Position numbers and translations under genes: made by a program
Part shown: piece after piece, positions 35,201-50,200 of the stretch
Position numbering within the stretch: position 1 is the first letter of the stretch
How the letters are laid out: each line of letters begins with the position of its first letter
Origin: Siphonodentalium dalli
Taxonomy: Eukaryota > Mollusca > Scaphopoda > Gadilida > Siphonodentaliidae
Length of the DNA: 64,000 nucleotides
Assembly: GCA_032622095.1 (NCBI GenBank)
Contig: CP136064.1
Coordinates: forward strand, 259,573,863 to 259,637,862
Reading direction: 5' to 3'
Notes under the pieces: model-generated
What the model saw: only the letters and a program-made list of their open reading frames with translations
What the model was told of the DNA's origin: nothing
Databases searched by the model: none

Positions 35201-38200
35201 TTAGAGGTATACACAATTATGTATTCAATGGCTGGGATTCCGTTGAATACATGTGCACCACGTCAATGGGTGTGGAATAATGGGGGTTATCCGTATTTGC
35301 GGAATTGCCGTGGCAATCCGGGAGTCTCACGGACAATCCGTGAAACTTGACAGCTCTGGTCATGATACAAAGACTTCTTATTACAACCATTGTTTCATAA
35401 TTTTAATATACAGTTTACATCACTCATAGTTTTGTAACTACTAATCAACTACTAATCCGTTTTCTAACACACGCTTCACCCCAGAGAAAGGCCACTTTGT
35501 CTTATGTTTGTGACATGGAGAAGTTACTTGGCCCTGAAAATCTGCTCTATATTGGTCCCTGCATCGTATAACTATTATGACTTTCACTTGTCGAGCCAGG
35601 AACCAGCGTGGAGTGCGACTTGGGAATCATCTTCTCCCTAAAATTTGCCACTTCTCCCTATTTTATTGTCCCAAGTACAGTAATGCCCTAAATAATCACT
35701 ACTTAACCCCAGCAGAATTATTGGTAACTTTTCAGGATTTAGTTGGAAATATGGCTTGTTGCGATTCATCGGAAAGTTCTCACAGAGCTTTCCGATGAAT
35801 GGTAACAAGCCATATTTCCAACTAAATCCTGAAAAGTTACCCACAATTCTGCTGGGGTTAAGGAGACGATTATTTAGGGCATTACTGTAGAAGTGACTTC
35901 TCTTGCATATACCAGTATGCATATATCCCAAGAGCATATTTAAAGTATATTTATTGATTATAATGGGGCTCTTACACACTACAATGGTTTTATAATCAGG
36001 CTCTCGTGTTGCATAATATAAAGTTATTATACAATGTTGTGTACAGTATGTGTTTTTCTTGTACGAGTCCAGGTTGTGGTGAAAAATCATATTGGACGAG
36101 ACACGCCAGTGTCGAGTCCAATATGACTTTTCACCACAACCTGGACGAGTACAATAAAAACTCATACTGTACACAACATTGTATAATGACATTTTTATTA
36201 TCCATCTATGTTTATCCAAATTTTGGGAATAAAACTTTTGTGGTTATTTTTGGTATTTGTCGGCACTTAATTCTCTATAAAAGCCTGTATATTGATCATC
36301 AGAAAGCATGATTTGGAAAAGTAAACACGGAAGTGAGAAAAAAACTCAATGCGGAAGTGAAACGTCTGCTAAAATGCATCAGTGTTGCGCACGCATCACA
36401 ATTTCACCGATTCGTTTCGCAATAGAGTTAATTCGTGACGGAGTCCCAATAAAAAAGTGATATTGTACAGTCGGGAGTCCAATATGACTTTCGGGAGTCC
36501 AATATGACTTTTTCCAGGACTATCATGTGGCGGCTTTTTCCCAATCGGAAATGGTGTTAGTTAAGGGGTGGATAATAATACTTATTGGATCATAGAAGGG
36601 TGATGTTGGGGTGTAAATTGAACTTCAGCCATTGTTATTTATTCCGGATAACATTCCACTTCTCCCTGATAACATTCCACTTCTCCCTGATAACATTCCA
36701 CTTCTCCCTGATAACATTCCACTTCTCCCTAATAACCAAACAGGGAGAAGTGACTTCTCACAATTTTAAACCTCTAGGCTGGTCCCTGGGCATTGCGCTG
36801 AAAGTGTCAATGGTTTAGCCAATCAGAACGTCAGAAAACATAGCTAAAATGACAATAAACCCTCTATAAAACCAAACCAACCTAAGTCATACCATAGAAA
36901 TCAACGAAAGTACATGCATGGGCAAATACATGGTTTGCAACACGTCCAATGGTTTAACAAATATTATTACACATGGTTTGCAACACGTCCAATGGTTTAA
37001 CAAATATTATTACACATGGTTTGCAACACGTCCAATGGTTTAACAAATATTATTACACATGGTTTGCAATACGTACGTCCAATGGTTGAACAAATGTTCA
37101 ACAATATAGGAACAGAACTTGAATGGGGGGTCTAAAGATGAAAATTTGAAGATTGTTGTCGGCTTTTTATGTGTACCCATACCATAGTATGATACAGTAA
37201 TGCCCTAATTAATCGACTCCTTAACCACAGAATTATGGGTAACTTTTCAGGATTTAGTCGGAAATATGGCTTGTTGCCATTCATCGGAAAGCTCTGCTGT
37301 GGTTAAGGAGTCAATTATTTAGAGGATTACTGTAGTGTCGACATCCACCCATACCATTGTATGGTACATATAGTGTCGATGTCCGGATTAACTTATATAC
37401 ATATAGTTTCGACGTCCGGATTAACTTAAATACATATAGTGTCGATGTCCGGATTGACTTATATACATATAGTGTCGACGTCCAGATTGACTTATATACA
37501 TATAGTGTCGACGTCCAGATTGATTTATATACATATAGTGTCGACGTCCGGACTGACCTATATACATATAGTGTCCAGATTGACTTATATACATATAGTG
37601 TCGACATCCGGATTGACTTATATACATATAGTGTCGACATCCGGATTGACTTATATACATATAGTGTCGACGTCCTGATTGACTTATATACATATAGTGT
37701 CGACGTCCGGATTGACACTTGTCGTTCATCCGTCCATCCGTCTTTGTCTCATTACATGTCTTTTAACCCTTTACCCAACAGAAGGGCCCTGTGCCAATGC
37801 ATTCTCTTATATATGCGAGTCGACCATAGGTCGCCTCGCATATATAAGAGAATGCATTGGCTTAACACATTAAAAATTGTAAAATTGTTAAAGAATGTAA
37901 GAAAAAATGGTAAAAAGTGTTAAAAAAAGAATTTTTTTAGGCCAATGCATTCTCTTATATATGCGAGGCGACCTATGGTCGACTCGCATATATAAGAGAA
38001 TGCATTGGCACAGGGCATAACTGTAACTATCACAATGTGGTCAAGGAGCCGGTTCCAATGATATCCATATTTGTATGGTTCTATTGAGACAGACCGAAGA
38101 TATTTTAGGCTGTTGAAGCTTTATTTGGCCGGTTTTGGCCGGTTTGTTGGGTAAAGGGTTAACCTTCCATTATGAAATAACTATATTATTTTGATATCTC

Positions 38201-41200
38201 ACATGGTAATTTGGAACAATATAAATAGAACTGCTTACACTCAGGGTCAGCGCTGGACCGAAATTTATTTTTGCCAAATGAAAATATTATTTGCCAAATT
38301 CTTTAAGAATTTGCCAAATATTATCCCTGATAGTATCATTTCCTGCAACCGTGAATGAGTTTTATGTTTCGACATTCGCGGTTTGATATCAATAGAAAAG
38401 CAGTTAGTTAGTTAGCAATTATACTCACATCTCTATTGTGGTTTATCATACAACAATAAACCAATCACCGGACAATAAAATGGTAGAAGGGTTGCTTCAT
38501 CGGAAGGGAACATCACAGGAGGATTAGTTATGTAAACGCCACCATCACATTAAATACGGGTAATCGTCCACCCATCGCTACTAATGCTATCATATTAACT
38601 GCATCTTAATGGAGGTATTAACTTTTCCGGAACCATATAAAACACAACTAATATAATTCCATTGTAATATTGATTGACCGATATTTTTCAACTTTATTGA
38701 GGAATTGAAAGTGACTATTTTTTGCCAAATGTAAATTATTTTTGTCATTGGCAAATTTGGCAAGTGGCAGCTCGAACCCTGCTTACACTATGATAGTGGT
38801 GACAGGTTCTATAGTTTAGATGCTATGTTAACCCTTCTTTTTTGGCTCATAGATTCCAATAGTTTGTGTTATTATGTGCATTGTGTATAATACTTTGGTA
38901 CATAACAGTATACTTTATAATTTAACATCAAAGCTCTAGATTATGATTCCGATCATAGCAATTTACTATCGCCAAGGGATTGTGATCGCCCTCTCGTTAA
39001 ATAGATTGGCTGTTAACTTGAGACCAAGTCTGAGTTTAGTGTGCCTGCCATTTGCAGAATGTGGTCCCCAGAGGATTAATTTAGTGATGCTATCCCACAT
39101 AGCAGGCTAGCATCACTAAATTCACCCTCTGGGGACCTCATTCTGCCTAAGCCTCGTCTTCTCTGGAAATTTCTTTATTATCCAATTTCTATACAATTCT
39201 TCACATAGATTCTATTGCTTTTTATACGCCCTTTTGAAAAAAAGGCCGTATTATAGTATTGGTCTGTCCGTCCGTCCGTCCGGGCGTCCGTCCGGGCGTC
39301 CGTTAACCTGTTGTCCGGATGATAACTTTAGTTAGAGTGAACCAAAATTAGTAAAATTTGGTATGTGGGTTTATTAGCCGAAAAGTAAGTTCAAGTTCGA
39401 ATTTGGGTTCTGCCCGCCAATTTTCACCGGAGTTATCCCCCTTATTTAACGTTTTTTGACTTAGAAAATCCTTGAAATTTGTTGTCCGGATGATAACTTT
39501 AGTATAGTTTATCGGAATGAATCCAAATTTGGTATATTACTTTCTCCCACCAAAACACAGGTCAAGTTCGAACTTGGGTTCTGTCTGACCATTTTTGGCA
39601 GAGTTATGCCCCTTTTTCGACTCAGAAAATTCATTTTTTCTTATGTTTTTTGGTTTCCGGATGATAACTTGATTTTGGAATGTTTATACGCAAAACCCGT
39701 TTTTTTGTGGATTACATATATCGAAATACAGCTCAAGTCCGAATTTCGTTTTAATCCGATAATTTTTGCGAGAGTTATGGCCCTTTTTTTTTACGTAATT
39801 TGACTTAGAAAATCCCTGAAATTTGTTGTCCGGATGATAACTTTAGTTAGAGTGAACCGATTTCAATCAAATTTGGTATGTGGGTTTATTAGGAGAAAAG
39901 ACAGCTCAAGTTCGAATTTGGGTTCCGTCCGCCAATTTTCACCGGAGTTATGCCCCTTATTTGACGTAATTTTACTTAGAAAATCCCTGAAATTTGTTGT
40001 CCGGATGATAACTTTACTAGAGCTTATCGGATTCAATGATAATTTGGTATATTACTTTCTTCCACCAAAACACAGGTCAAGTTCAAATTTGAGTTCCGTC
40101 TGCCAATTTTTACCTGAGTTATGCCACTTTTTTACCAGTTTCCTCCGACCCAAGAGAGGGCGTATATTGCACGCCCAGCGTAGCTCTTGTTTTGTTTAGT
40201 TTCTCTATATCCCTAAATTGGCAGATGACACATAGCATAATCAAGGTTCCCAATGGGTGTACATCACAATATTCACCATTTGGGAACTTCAATCTGAGTC
40301 TATGTCTCCCATAGCAGATAGGCCATGCAGAATGAGGTCCCCAGAGGGTGAATTTGGTGATGCTAGCCCACTATGCAGGATAGCGTCACTAAATTCACCC
40401 TCTGGGGACCTCAGTCTGCAAATAACAGGCACACTAAACTCAGGCTTGATTAAGACGGATAAAGTATCGAAATAATAAACTCCCATGCAATATGCCATCC
40501 GACCACGCTTTCTGCTTCATGTGACATTTTAGTCGACATATTTAGATAACACCAAAAGAATACAGTGATTAGTCCAAGAAATAAATTTAATCGTAGTATG
40601 ATACAAATGAGAACAGAAACAAGCCTTGAAATAGTGTCTGTCATTTGCAGAATGAGGTTCCCAGAGGGTGAATTTAGTGATGCTACCCCGCATAGCGGGC
40701 TAGCATCACCAAATTCACACTCTGGGAACCTCATTCTGCTGAGGTGTAAGCAGAATGAGGTCCCCAGAGGGTGAATTTGGTGATGCTAGCCCACTATGCG
40801 GGGTAGCATCACTAAATTCACCCTCTGGGGACCTCATTCTGCAAATGACAGACACACTATTTCAAGGCTTGCACCTCTCTGTAAGCTGAACTGCTAAATG
40901 GTATTGGACAAAATGTCATCGCTAAAACGGTAGGAAAGGTTACCTAGATTAGTTTCATCGCTAAAAATGGCAGTGAAGGTTACCGATGTCAGTTGTCTTT
41001 GAATGTATCCATCGTGAGAATGCTTTCTATTTTTGGATTTACATTTTCTGTACTGAGTGGATTCAGTTATACAAGTATACATTGGAATGGTCTGTTTTTC
41101 ATTTGGAGGGATATTAAGGATATATGATAATACAACTGCAGAACACCCGTTTTGAACAAATATCCGGGACATATTATGTTATTGGTCCATCCTTCCGTCT

Positions 41201-44200
41201 GTCTATCTGTTTGCTTTTTTTCCTTTCCGCATGATAACGTTGGAAAGTCTGAACTGAAGGGAATGAAATTTGGTATGTGAGTTTACTAGCACAAAATACA
41301 GGTCAAGTTCAAACTCGGGTTCCGCCGCCACCAGGGTTACGGCTCTTTTGTTGGAATTTACACTCAATTTTTTTTTCCGAATGATAACTTTAGTAAGTCT
41401 CAACTGAATGGAAATAAATTTGATATGTGTGTTTACTTTTTTTTTTTTTTTTTTTAAATGTTTATTGAAGAAACAATCACATTGAGGAATGTCAAATACA
41501 GAATGTTCAGTAGCATTGATAATTGTATACAGATATGGCATTCCTCGCGTTCACACATATCTCTTTCTTACTGCACGCACTCGCCTGGCTCACAGCATTC
41601 GCACACCAGTGGTATAAAGTTATACAATACATAAACATATGCATATGCTTAGTATATATATAGTAAATGTATTATAAATATGTCGGATGTTTCGGATGGA
41701 CTCAACTCTCAACATAGAGGCTATTGTGGAGATGGTGGTAGATAGTATATGTTTTAACTGACTGCGTGATAATCGATAGGAGTCTCAAAAATTAAAGTAA
41801 CTTTGTCGAATTTTTATTAAGTCGCCTGTTTGTTTAAAGCTTTTTCTATAAGGAACCAGTTTTTCAAGAATTCTGAAAGTTTCGATTGACATCGTGCTGT
41901 ATATTTTTCGCAATCGTATCTATATGCCAACTCTTTGAGGAAGACATTAACAGACAAAGTGATTGGTTTAAATTTAGACCGATATATATATTGTTTAATT
42001 AGGAGCCAGAGTAAGTTTGTAGTATAGTTTTTACTAATGGGTGGTGTGCCAAGAATCATCGTCATATTTGTGGGATAAAGATTTATATCATTATTTTTAC
42101 CCCAATTACAGATATCTCTAATAAATGTCTGCACATGACAACAATCCCAAAAAATGTGGTTGATATCTTCCTTTTCACTTTTACACTTATCACATTTGCC
42201 ATCTTGTCTTATATTAGAAATGTGTAGAAAGTTATTAGTTGATAATATTCTAGAATTTATTCGGAATTGTAGCCATTGTAGCTTGGTGTCAGGCATCGTG
42301 AGAAAGGGTAGTTTATCATATGTAAATAATGTACTTCCCATATCAGGAAACTGTGATTGCCATTTTGTGCGCGCTTTAGTCATAATTTGAGAATCGTTCA
42401 AAGTTTTGTAAAAATCTTGTCCTCCCCGCGAATTTTTAAGCAAAGTGATGAAGTTAGTGGGTAGAATGGGGTAAGAAACTCGAGTTATCTGTTGGCCAAG
42501 CTTTTTTGCTGTTAATTTTATTTGCTGCTGTATAGTGTTTACAGTGATGAAGTCTGTGCGTATATTAAATGTCTTATGTATGGCTTCTTGTGAAAGAAAA
42601 GAACCTTTACTTTCTAGCATATCATTTATATACATAATCCCTTTTTCGCGCCAAGAAGTGAAGTTTATTACCTTTCCATATTGTTTTATATTTGAATTAT
42701 TCCACAGCGTACATGTGGATATATTGCAATTGTTCACATTTAGTTGTAAAAATTTGACAAATGATAACAAAACGTCATGCCAGAATGGATTTGTGAATTT
42801 CTTTGCCTGTTTCTCTAAATAGCCATGCTCATATGTAAGGAACATGGGGTCTTCGCATAATGGAATATCTGTGAGGGGCATCCACTTGGCGCTCTTTGTT
42901 ATGAGGCGTCTCACCCAAGTTATTTTCATTGACAGCATAAAATTATTGACATTAACCATTTTCAAGCCACCGTTTTTGTAATCTTGGCATACAACTTTGC
43001 GTTTCACTCGATCACGTTTTGAATTCCATAGATAATTATAAAGCATAGTGTCCAATTTTTTCATAAATGTTTTATCGGGATTTGGAAGTGACACGAAAAG
43101 GTGTGTTAATTTTGGGAGTATAAGTGATTTTATTACAGTTATTCGACCAATAGGTGTCAGTAATCGGTGTTTTCATGTCTCAATCAGTCGTTTCACATCA
43201 GCAAATTTTGTATCGTAGTTGATTTTCATTTTGTCAAGATGTGTATCAAAATGAATCCCTAGAAGATCAAATGAGCTATCAAATCTGATACCAAGATCTG
43301 AGCATATACCATCTCTACGCCCAGTATAAGAACCTATCCACGATGCCTGACACTTGCTAGGGTTAATTTTTAAACCGGAAAGATTTGCGAACAGTGTTAA
43401 TACATTGTATACTTCCCTTAGGCTTTCTTCTGTGCCGTCTAAAATGAGAGTTGTGTCGTCTGCATACTGTGTGATTTTGTATTCAAAATTGCCGAGGTTT
43501 ATACCTTTGATGCGTTTATTAGATTTAATCATGATAGCTAAGATTTCTGCGCATATCAGAAAAATATAAGGCGAAATTGGGTCACCCTGCCGACAGCCAC
43601 GGTTTAGTTGGAAACTCTGAGATATATGTCCATTTATCAGAATAGATGAGTTTATATTTGTGTAGAAAGTATAAATCCATTTTTTTATGTCATCACCAAA
43701 GTTAAAAAGGTCAAGGCATTTATTTATAAATTTCCATGATACTGAGTCAAATGCCTTTTCAAAATCTAGCAGGAGCAGAAGACCAGGTTTATCAGCTAAT
43801 TTTGTCTTATGGATAATATCATAAATTAATCTAGTGTTGTCTCCAATATACCGATTTTTTAAGAAACCAGTTTGATCATCGCTGATTATATCGGGTAGAA
43901 CATTTTTCATTCGTTCAGCTATACAAGAGGAAGCTAGTTTATATGTTATATTTAACAGAGTTATTGGACGCCAGTTCTTTAAAAGATGTCTCTCTTTATC
44001 TTTTTTCGGAAGAAGAGTAATAAGTCCTTGTTTTTGGGTTATGGATAATTCACCAGTATCAAATGCTTCACGAAGGGACTCACAAAGAATTAGACCTAAG
44101 TTTTGCTAGCCCAAAATAGATATCAAGTTCGAATTTGGATTCCGCCCACAAATTTTCTCAAAATACTATTAAAGTATTTATTTTTGCTTAAAAATCACAT

Positions 44201-47200
44201 TTTCAGTCAACAAATCAAGGGCCTTAGTTATTGGTACCCCCATAATATTGTTATTATGTATAAAATGCTGAAACCAGTACACCTTCCCCCTATTGTATGT
44301 TTTCCACAAATTGCAAATTTATATCCAAAATATTATGTGAACCAAATATAACACTCACCATACTTATACAAATATATTCAGTCTGATTGCAATAAAAACT
44401 CCATTCCCTCTGTATTCCAGGAAAATAATAATTCTCTCTCAAAACTGGCCTCAATTACTTCCTATAGGAGACCTACATATGTAGGATCAGATTGAAGTTC
44501 CCCAGTTGAAGTTGGTGATGTTCACCCATTAGGCACCTCGATTATGCATTTTATCTTCTGCAAATTATGGGATATAGAAACTGAAGAGAAGGGAAATAGT
44601 AACTAAACATAATGTTAATTTGAGACTATAGATACTTCCCAGAAGATGAAGCCTAAGCAGAATGAAATCCCCAGAGGGTGAATTTGGTAATGCTAGCTCA
44701 CTGTGCGGGGTAGAATCACTAAATTCAGCTTTTGGGGACCTCGTTCTGCAAATGTCAGACACACTACAAGTTACCTTGCCCAAGGGTCACAACTTTGCTT
44801 GAGATTTGAATAGTGTATGACTCGACAGCCACACACCGTTAATCCGTTGACAGCCACACACTGTTAATCCATTGACAGCCACACACTGTTAATCTGTTGA
44901 CAGCCACACACCGTTAATCCGTCGACAGCCACACACCGTTAATCCGTTGACAGCCACACACCGTTAATCAGTTGACAGCCACACACCGTAATCCGTTGAC
45001 AGCCACACACCATTAATCCGACCAACCCACTGTTGTGAGAAACTCAATACTCCATCATCTCGATGTGTTGACAGTAAAGACAGATCTGACACACTGAGCA
45101 TCCAGATTTATGATTTAATAATACCCTACTTTTTCCCCTTAATATGGAATTCCCTAGAAAGTAAATATACATCCAAGCAATCAAGACATGTCTTCCAAAA
45201 ACGTATGAAAACGGATATAATTAATACCTATTCAGCAAACGTTCGATGCAAAAACCGAAGATGCCCTGATTGTATAAACGATACATAATATTTTGCTAAC
45301 AAATATAAAACAAACAAACAAACAAAAAGAGTATACCTGTTAATTAAAATATTCCCAAGACCAGAGTCACTCTCATTATTCCTACTCTGTTCCACTGACA
45401 CATGTATATTCATAGTATTCATTCATTATGTCGACCAAGTAGGTGTTTTTACATATGAACCACTCTTCGTACCATCGCCCTAACAAAGCCTATTAAAAAA
45501 AACACAGTCTGCACTCTGCACACGATGAACGTAACCCAAAAAACAATCAAATCAATTCTGCCATCTATATCATATAATCCGTCATCACATTCAGGGGTGA
45601 TAGGAAGACAGTCAGCCATGACTATATCACCCCTAACAATATTCATTTATAGTCTATTAATATTATATTTATTTGTAATTGTACTTTCCATGTGTGTATA
45701 TTGTAAATAAAATTATCCTATCCTATCCTATCTTTTTTATTCATATGTAGAACAACAAAAGATTGGAAATGGAATCAGCTGTCTGTGAGAAATCCTTCGA
45801 TGAGTGAGAAACGTAAGGTGTCTCTCGTATTCAACCACCTAGAACCTACAGAACTCGCTGAACAGCTCACCTATCTCGATTATAAAGCCATCAGAAGAAT
45901 AAACGTAAGTAGCGATTTCACTTGATATTAATTATTATTAATTTGATATCATATCTTTCGCCTTGAGCAATCTATTATCGACCATGGCTGACATCGTCCC
46001 AAACTCGGCTGATACCCCTCAATCTCGGCTGATAATTCCTACAGTGTAGGATCGAATTAATAATGTCATGTCTGGATAAAGTATGTCTCACATTTAGGAT
46101 GAATTTAGTGTCGCTATCCTGCACAGTGGCATAATTTCGGGTTTTCAATGCATGAAGTAATGTGTCACCAATGCTAACAGCTATTTTGGATGCCATCTTG
46201 GATACTGAATTTTCCCATGAGCGGATTTTTGTGGATTTTGGATATGTTGTTCCTGGTGTTTTCCACGTCGATTCGACTCGATTGACACCAAAATCAGCTG
46301 GTATCCAATTTATTCCAGGTTCAGCACTCCCACTGCCACACTATATGTGACCCGCCATATCAAATCCAGTCGTAAGTCACGATTTTTTTTACCCTGTGCC
46401 AATGCATTCTCTTATATATGCGAGTCAACCATAGGTCGCCTCGCATATATAAGAGAATGCATTGGCCTAACAATTTTTTATCATTTTTTAAAAATAAATG
46501 TTTCTTACAATTTTTAGGACATAAAATAAAAAACATCCATTACCCTGCAGGGAGCCCCACACATATATAGAAGCATATAGAAGAGTGTCGTCTGCTCATG
46601 TTTGTCTGGGGCTCTGTATGGGTGAAATTATAAAATTGTTAAAGAATACAAGAAAAAATTATTAAAATTGTAAAACAATTGTTATGCCAATGCATTCTCT
46701 TATATATGCGAGGCGACCTATGGTCGACTCGCATATATAAGAGAATGCATTGGCACAGGGTAAATAAATCCCGACTTACGACTGGATTTGATATGGCGGG
46801 TCACATATGGGAGACCTAGAATCAGATTGAAGTTCCCCAGTTGAATTTGGTGATGTTCACTTCTTAGTCACCACGATTATGCATTTTATCTTCTGCAAAT
46901 TATGAGAAATAGAAACTGAACAGAAAGCAAAAATTAAATGAAAACAATGTTAATTTTAGAATATAGATACTTCCCTGAAGATTTGGTCTAAGCTGAATGA
47001 GGTCTCCAGAGGGTGAATTTAGTTATGATAGCCGTCACTAAATTCACCCTATGGGGACCTCATTCTGCAAATGTCATACATACTATATCCAGGCTTGGAG
47101 GTTATTTCTTGGTTAGTTTGATATCATCCGAGATATCAGCTTTATATATATCATCCTTCGACCTATGCTCTCAGGCTGATATGAATTTACCAAGGGCATG

Positions 47201-50200
47201 CAGATATCTCAGCCGATAACATACTAACTACCTAATAACCTCTGAGTACTTATTGAAGGGATATAGATCATGGTTCGCGCTGCCACTTGCCAAATTTGCC
47301 AATGGCAAAAATAATTCACATTTGGCAAAAAATATTTTCATTTGGCAAGTCACTTTTTAATTCCTCAATAAAGTTGAACAATATTTGTCAATCAATACGA
47401 TTCATCTCAGGAAATTCTCACAATATAATTATATTAGTGGTGTTGTATAAGGTCTAGGAAAAGTTAACACCATTTTGAAATGCAGTTAATCTGATAGAAT
47501 TAGTATTGATTGGTAAGGGATTACCCATATTTAGTGTGGCGGTGGTGTTTACATAGCTAATACCTCGAATGTATCCTTCTGATGAAGCAACCATTCTACA
47601 GTTTTATTATTCGGTTATTGGTTTATTTGTTGTGTGATAAACCATAAAATATGACTCAATGTTGCAGAAAATTTGCCAAATGAAAATATTTTTTGCCAAA
47701 TTCTTTTAGAATTGCCAAATGCTATTCCTGATAGCATTTGGCAAATTCTAAAAGAATTTGGCAAAAAAATATTTTCATTTGGCAAAAGTTAATTTTGGTC
47801 CACCGCGGACCCTGATATAGTCATTATCAATTTAAAATGAAAAATAACTGTTATCAGTTTATTTGCAGCATGTATCAATAAAGATTGTACTTTTGTTCTT
47901 ATAAGGTAAAAATAAAAGGCGTTTCTTTCACTGCTGTACGAAAATCAACCTGATATTATTTGTTATCACTTCGGTAAGTCTTGGGTCAGTTAGCACTTTT
48001 TTTTAAAACCGTTTCCCCATAAAAATGATTGGCTGTTAGCAAGCCTTGAAATAGCGTGTCTGTCATTTGCAGAATGAGGTCCCCAGAGGGTGAATTTAGT
48101 GATGCTACCCTGCATAGCAGGCTAGCATCACCAAATTCACCCTCTGGGAACCTCATTCTGCTGAGGTGTAAGCAGAATGAGGTCCCCAGAGGGTGAATTT
48201 GGTGATGCTAGCCCACTATGCGGGGTAGCATCACTAAATTCACCCTCTGGGGACCTCATTCTGCAAATGACAGACATACTATTTCAAGGCTTGGCTGTTA
48301 GAGACTTGCAGATTCTCCAATAATGAGGAGTGCTTGTCACCTTCTTACACACAATAGTAGGCCCACCAGGCAGTTTGATGTCATTAATTGATTGGCAGTA
48401 TACTAGTTAATTCCATTACCATGCATTCAAGTCTGAGTTTAGAGTGCCTGTCATTTGCATAATGAGGTCCCAGAGGATGAATTTAGTGACACTATCCCGC
48501 ACAGTGGGCTATCATCACCAAATTCACCCTCTGAGGACCTCAATCTGCATGGCCTCATATGCTATGGGAGACATACAATGTATACTCAGATTGAAGTTCC
48601 CATATGGTGAATATTGTGATGTAGACCCATTGGGAACCTCGATTATACAATATGTCGTCTGATAATTTGGGTATATAGAGAAACTAAACCAAAAAAGAAA
48701 TAGAATCTATGTGAAGAACTTTCTACAGAAATTTGATAATAAAGAAACTTTCCAGAAAAGATGAGGCCTAAGCAGAATGAGGTCCCAAGAGGGTGAATTT
48801 AGTTATGCTAGCCCGCTATGTGTGATATGGTCACTAAACTAACCCTCTGGGGACCTCATTATGCAAATGACAGGCGCACTAAACTGAGGCGTGATCTCAA
48901 TCTCATATTAAAAGCCAATCTATTTAAACTGAGGATTGCATGCATTCACATTGTGGTAATAAAAACCTATCTCTATATAAATCTAGTAGCCTGGGACAAG
49001 CTGTCTGGAGTTTCAGTCTGAAATACCAAAGTTCAGGCATGAAAAATGGTGCCGGACATTTGCAGAATGAGGTACCCAGAGGGTGAATTTAGTGATGCTA
49101 CCCCTGACAGCAGGCCAGCATCACTAAATTCAACTTCTGGGGACCACAATCTGTTTAGGCCTCGTCTCTGGTTTTCTGTGGTGGGAAATGTTCAAATAAT
49201 AAGTTTAAGAAACGAGCTACAGTAATTCCCTAAGTAATCGACCCCTTAACCACAGCAGAATTATGGGTAACTTTTCAGGATTTAGTCGGAAATATGGCTT
49301 GTTGCCATTCATCGGAAAGATCTCGACGAGAGCTTTCCGATGAATGGCAACAAGCCATATTTCCGACTAAATCCTGAAAAGTTACCCATAATTCTGCTGT
49401 GGTTAAGGGGTCGATTACTTAGGGCATTACTGTGTGGTCGTTTATTGAACTTATAAATGTGAATATTTTCTGAGAGATAACTACTCGTCAGTGAGTATTT
49501 AGTATAGATATTTTTAAGAAGTTAATAAGCTATTATCATAAATAAAGGCTCCCGAATGGAGCCTGTTTCAGTTAGTATATATAGTATTAAAGTAAAATAT
49601 TTGCTTGTTGCGTTCCATATATGTGGCTTGGGGAAGGGGGCTGTAGAAAATACAGTTTTATTGAAACTAATGTTCCCACAAATGGGCTGAAGTGCAGAGG
49701 CTGCGATCCTTAGGCTGCATGCTGCATACAGGCTCCCAAGGGGGTCCGTTAATGTGCCGCTGAATAAAGGCTCCCGAATTAAGTATATTTCTGTTAGTAT
49801 ATAGTAATATTTAAAGTAATATGCTGATTTTTTTCATTCAATATGTGCATGCGTATATGTGGGGTGTGAGTGTAGAAATACAGTTATTAGTGAAATAAAT
49901 GTTCCCACGCGCATACAAAAGCGAGACCATTCCATTTCTAATATAGAAATGAGAATTTGTTCATGTTCGCGGACACTAGAAAGTAACACAAAACATGGAT
50001 ATACCCATCATTTTGTGATGGGCAATCCCCTATATAGTCAATATATATATAACCCGTCATCTGTGTGTGTGTATCTGTGTGTTTGTGCGTCTATAATTCG
50101 GTTACGCTTTTGGCATGTTTATAACTTTTCAACCATAAGTCAAGCAAGTTATATTCATGAATTTTATGCCATATTCCTTTTTTTCCAGTTTACAGACTAC

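Larger units (their letters stand above)
35597..36789. mobile_element. D element with B, F and a 21-bp array nested
   Basis: CAGGAACCAGCGTGGAG faces CCTCTAGGCTGGTCCCTGG. Body parts: 35597-35676, 35889-36018 (GGCTCTCGTGTTGCATAATA), 36573-36651 (CTTATTGGATCATAGAAGGG). This copy gives the clearest view of both D termini. Confidence 0.9.

Noticed and set aside
37311-37923. Overlapping 64-188-codon open frames on both strands of the 33-bp array
   Set aside because: The period is divisible by three and the unit lacks stops. The unit is a fragment of a non-coding dispersed repeat.
45712-45733. TATCC run as telomere-like repeat
   Set aside because: It is too short and serves as the pyrimidine-rich tract before the exon at 45751.
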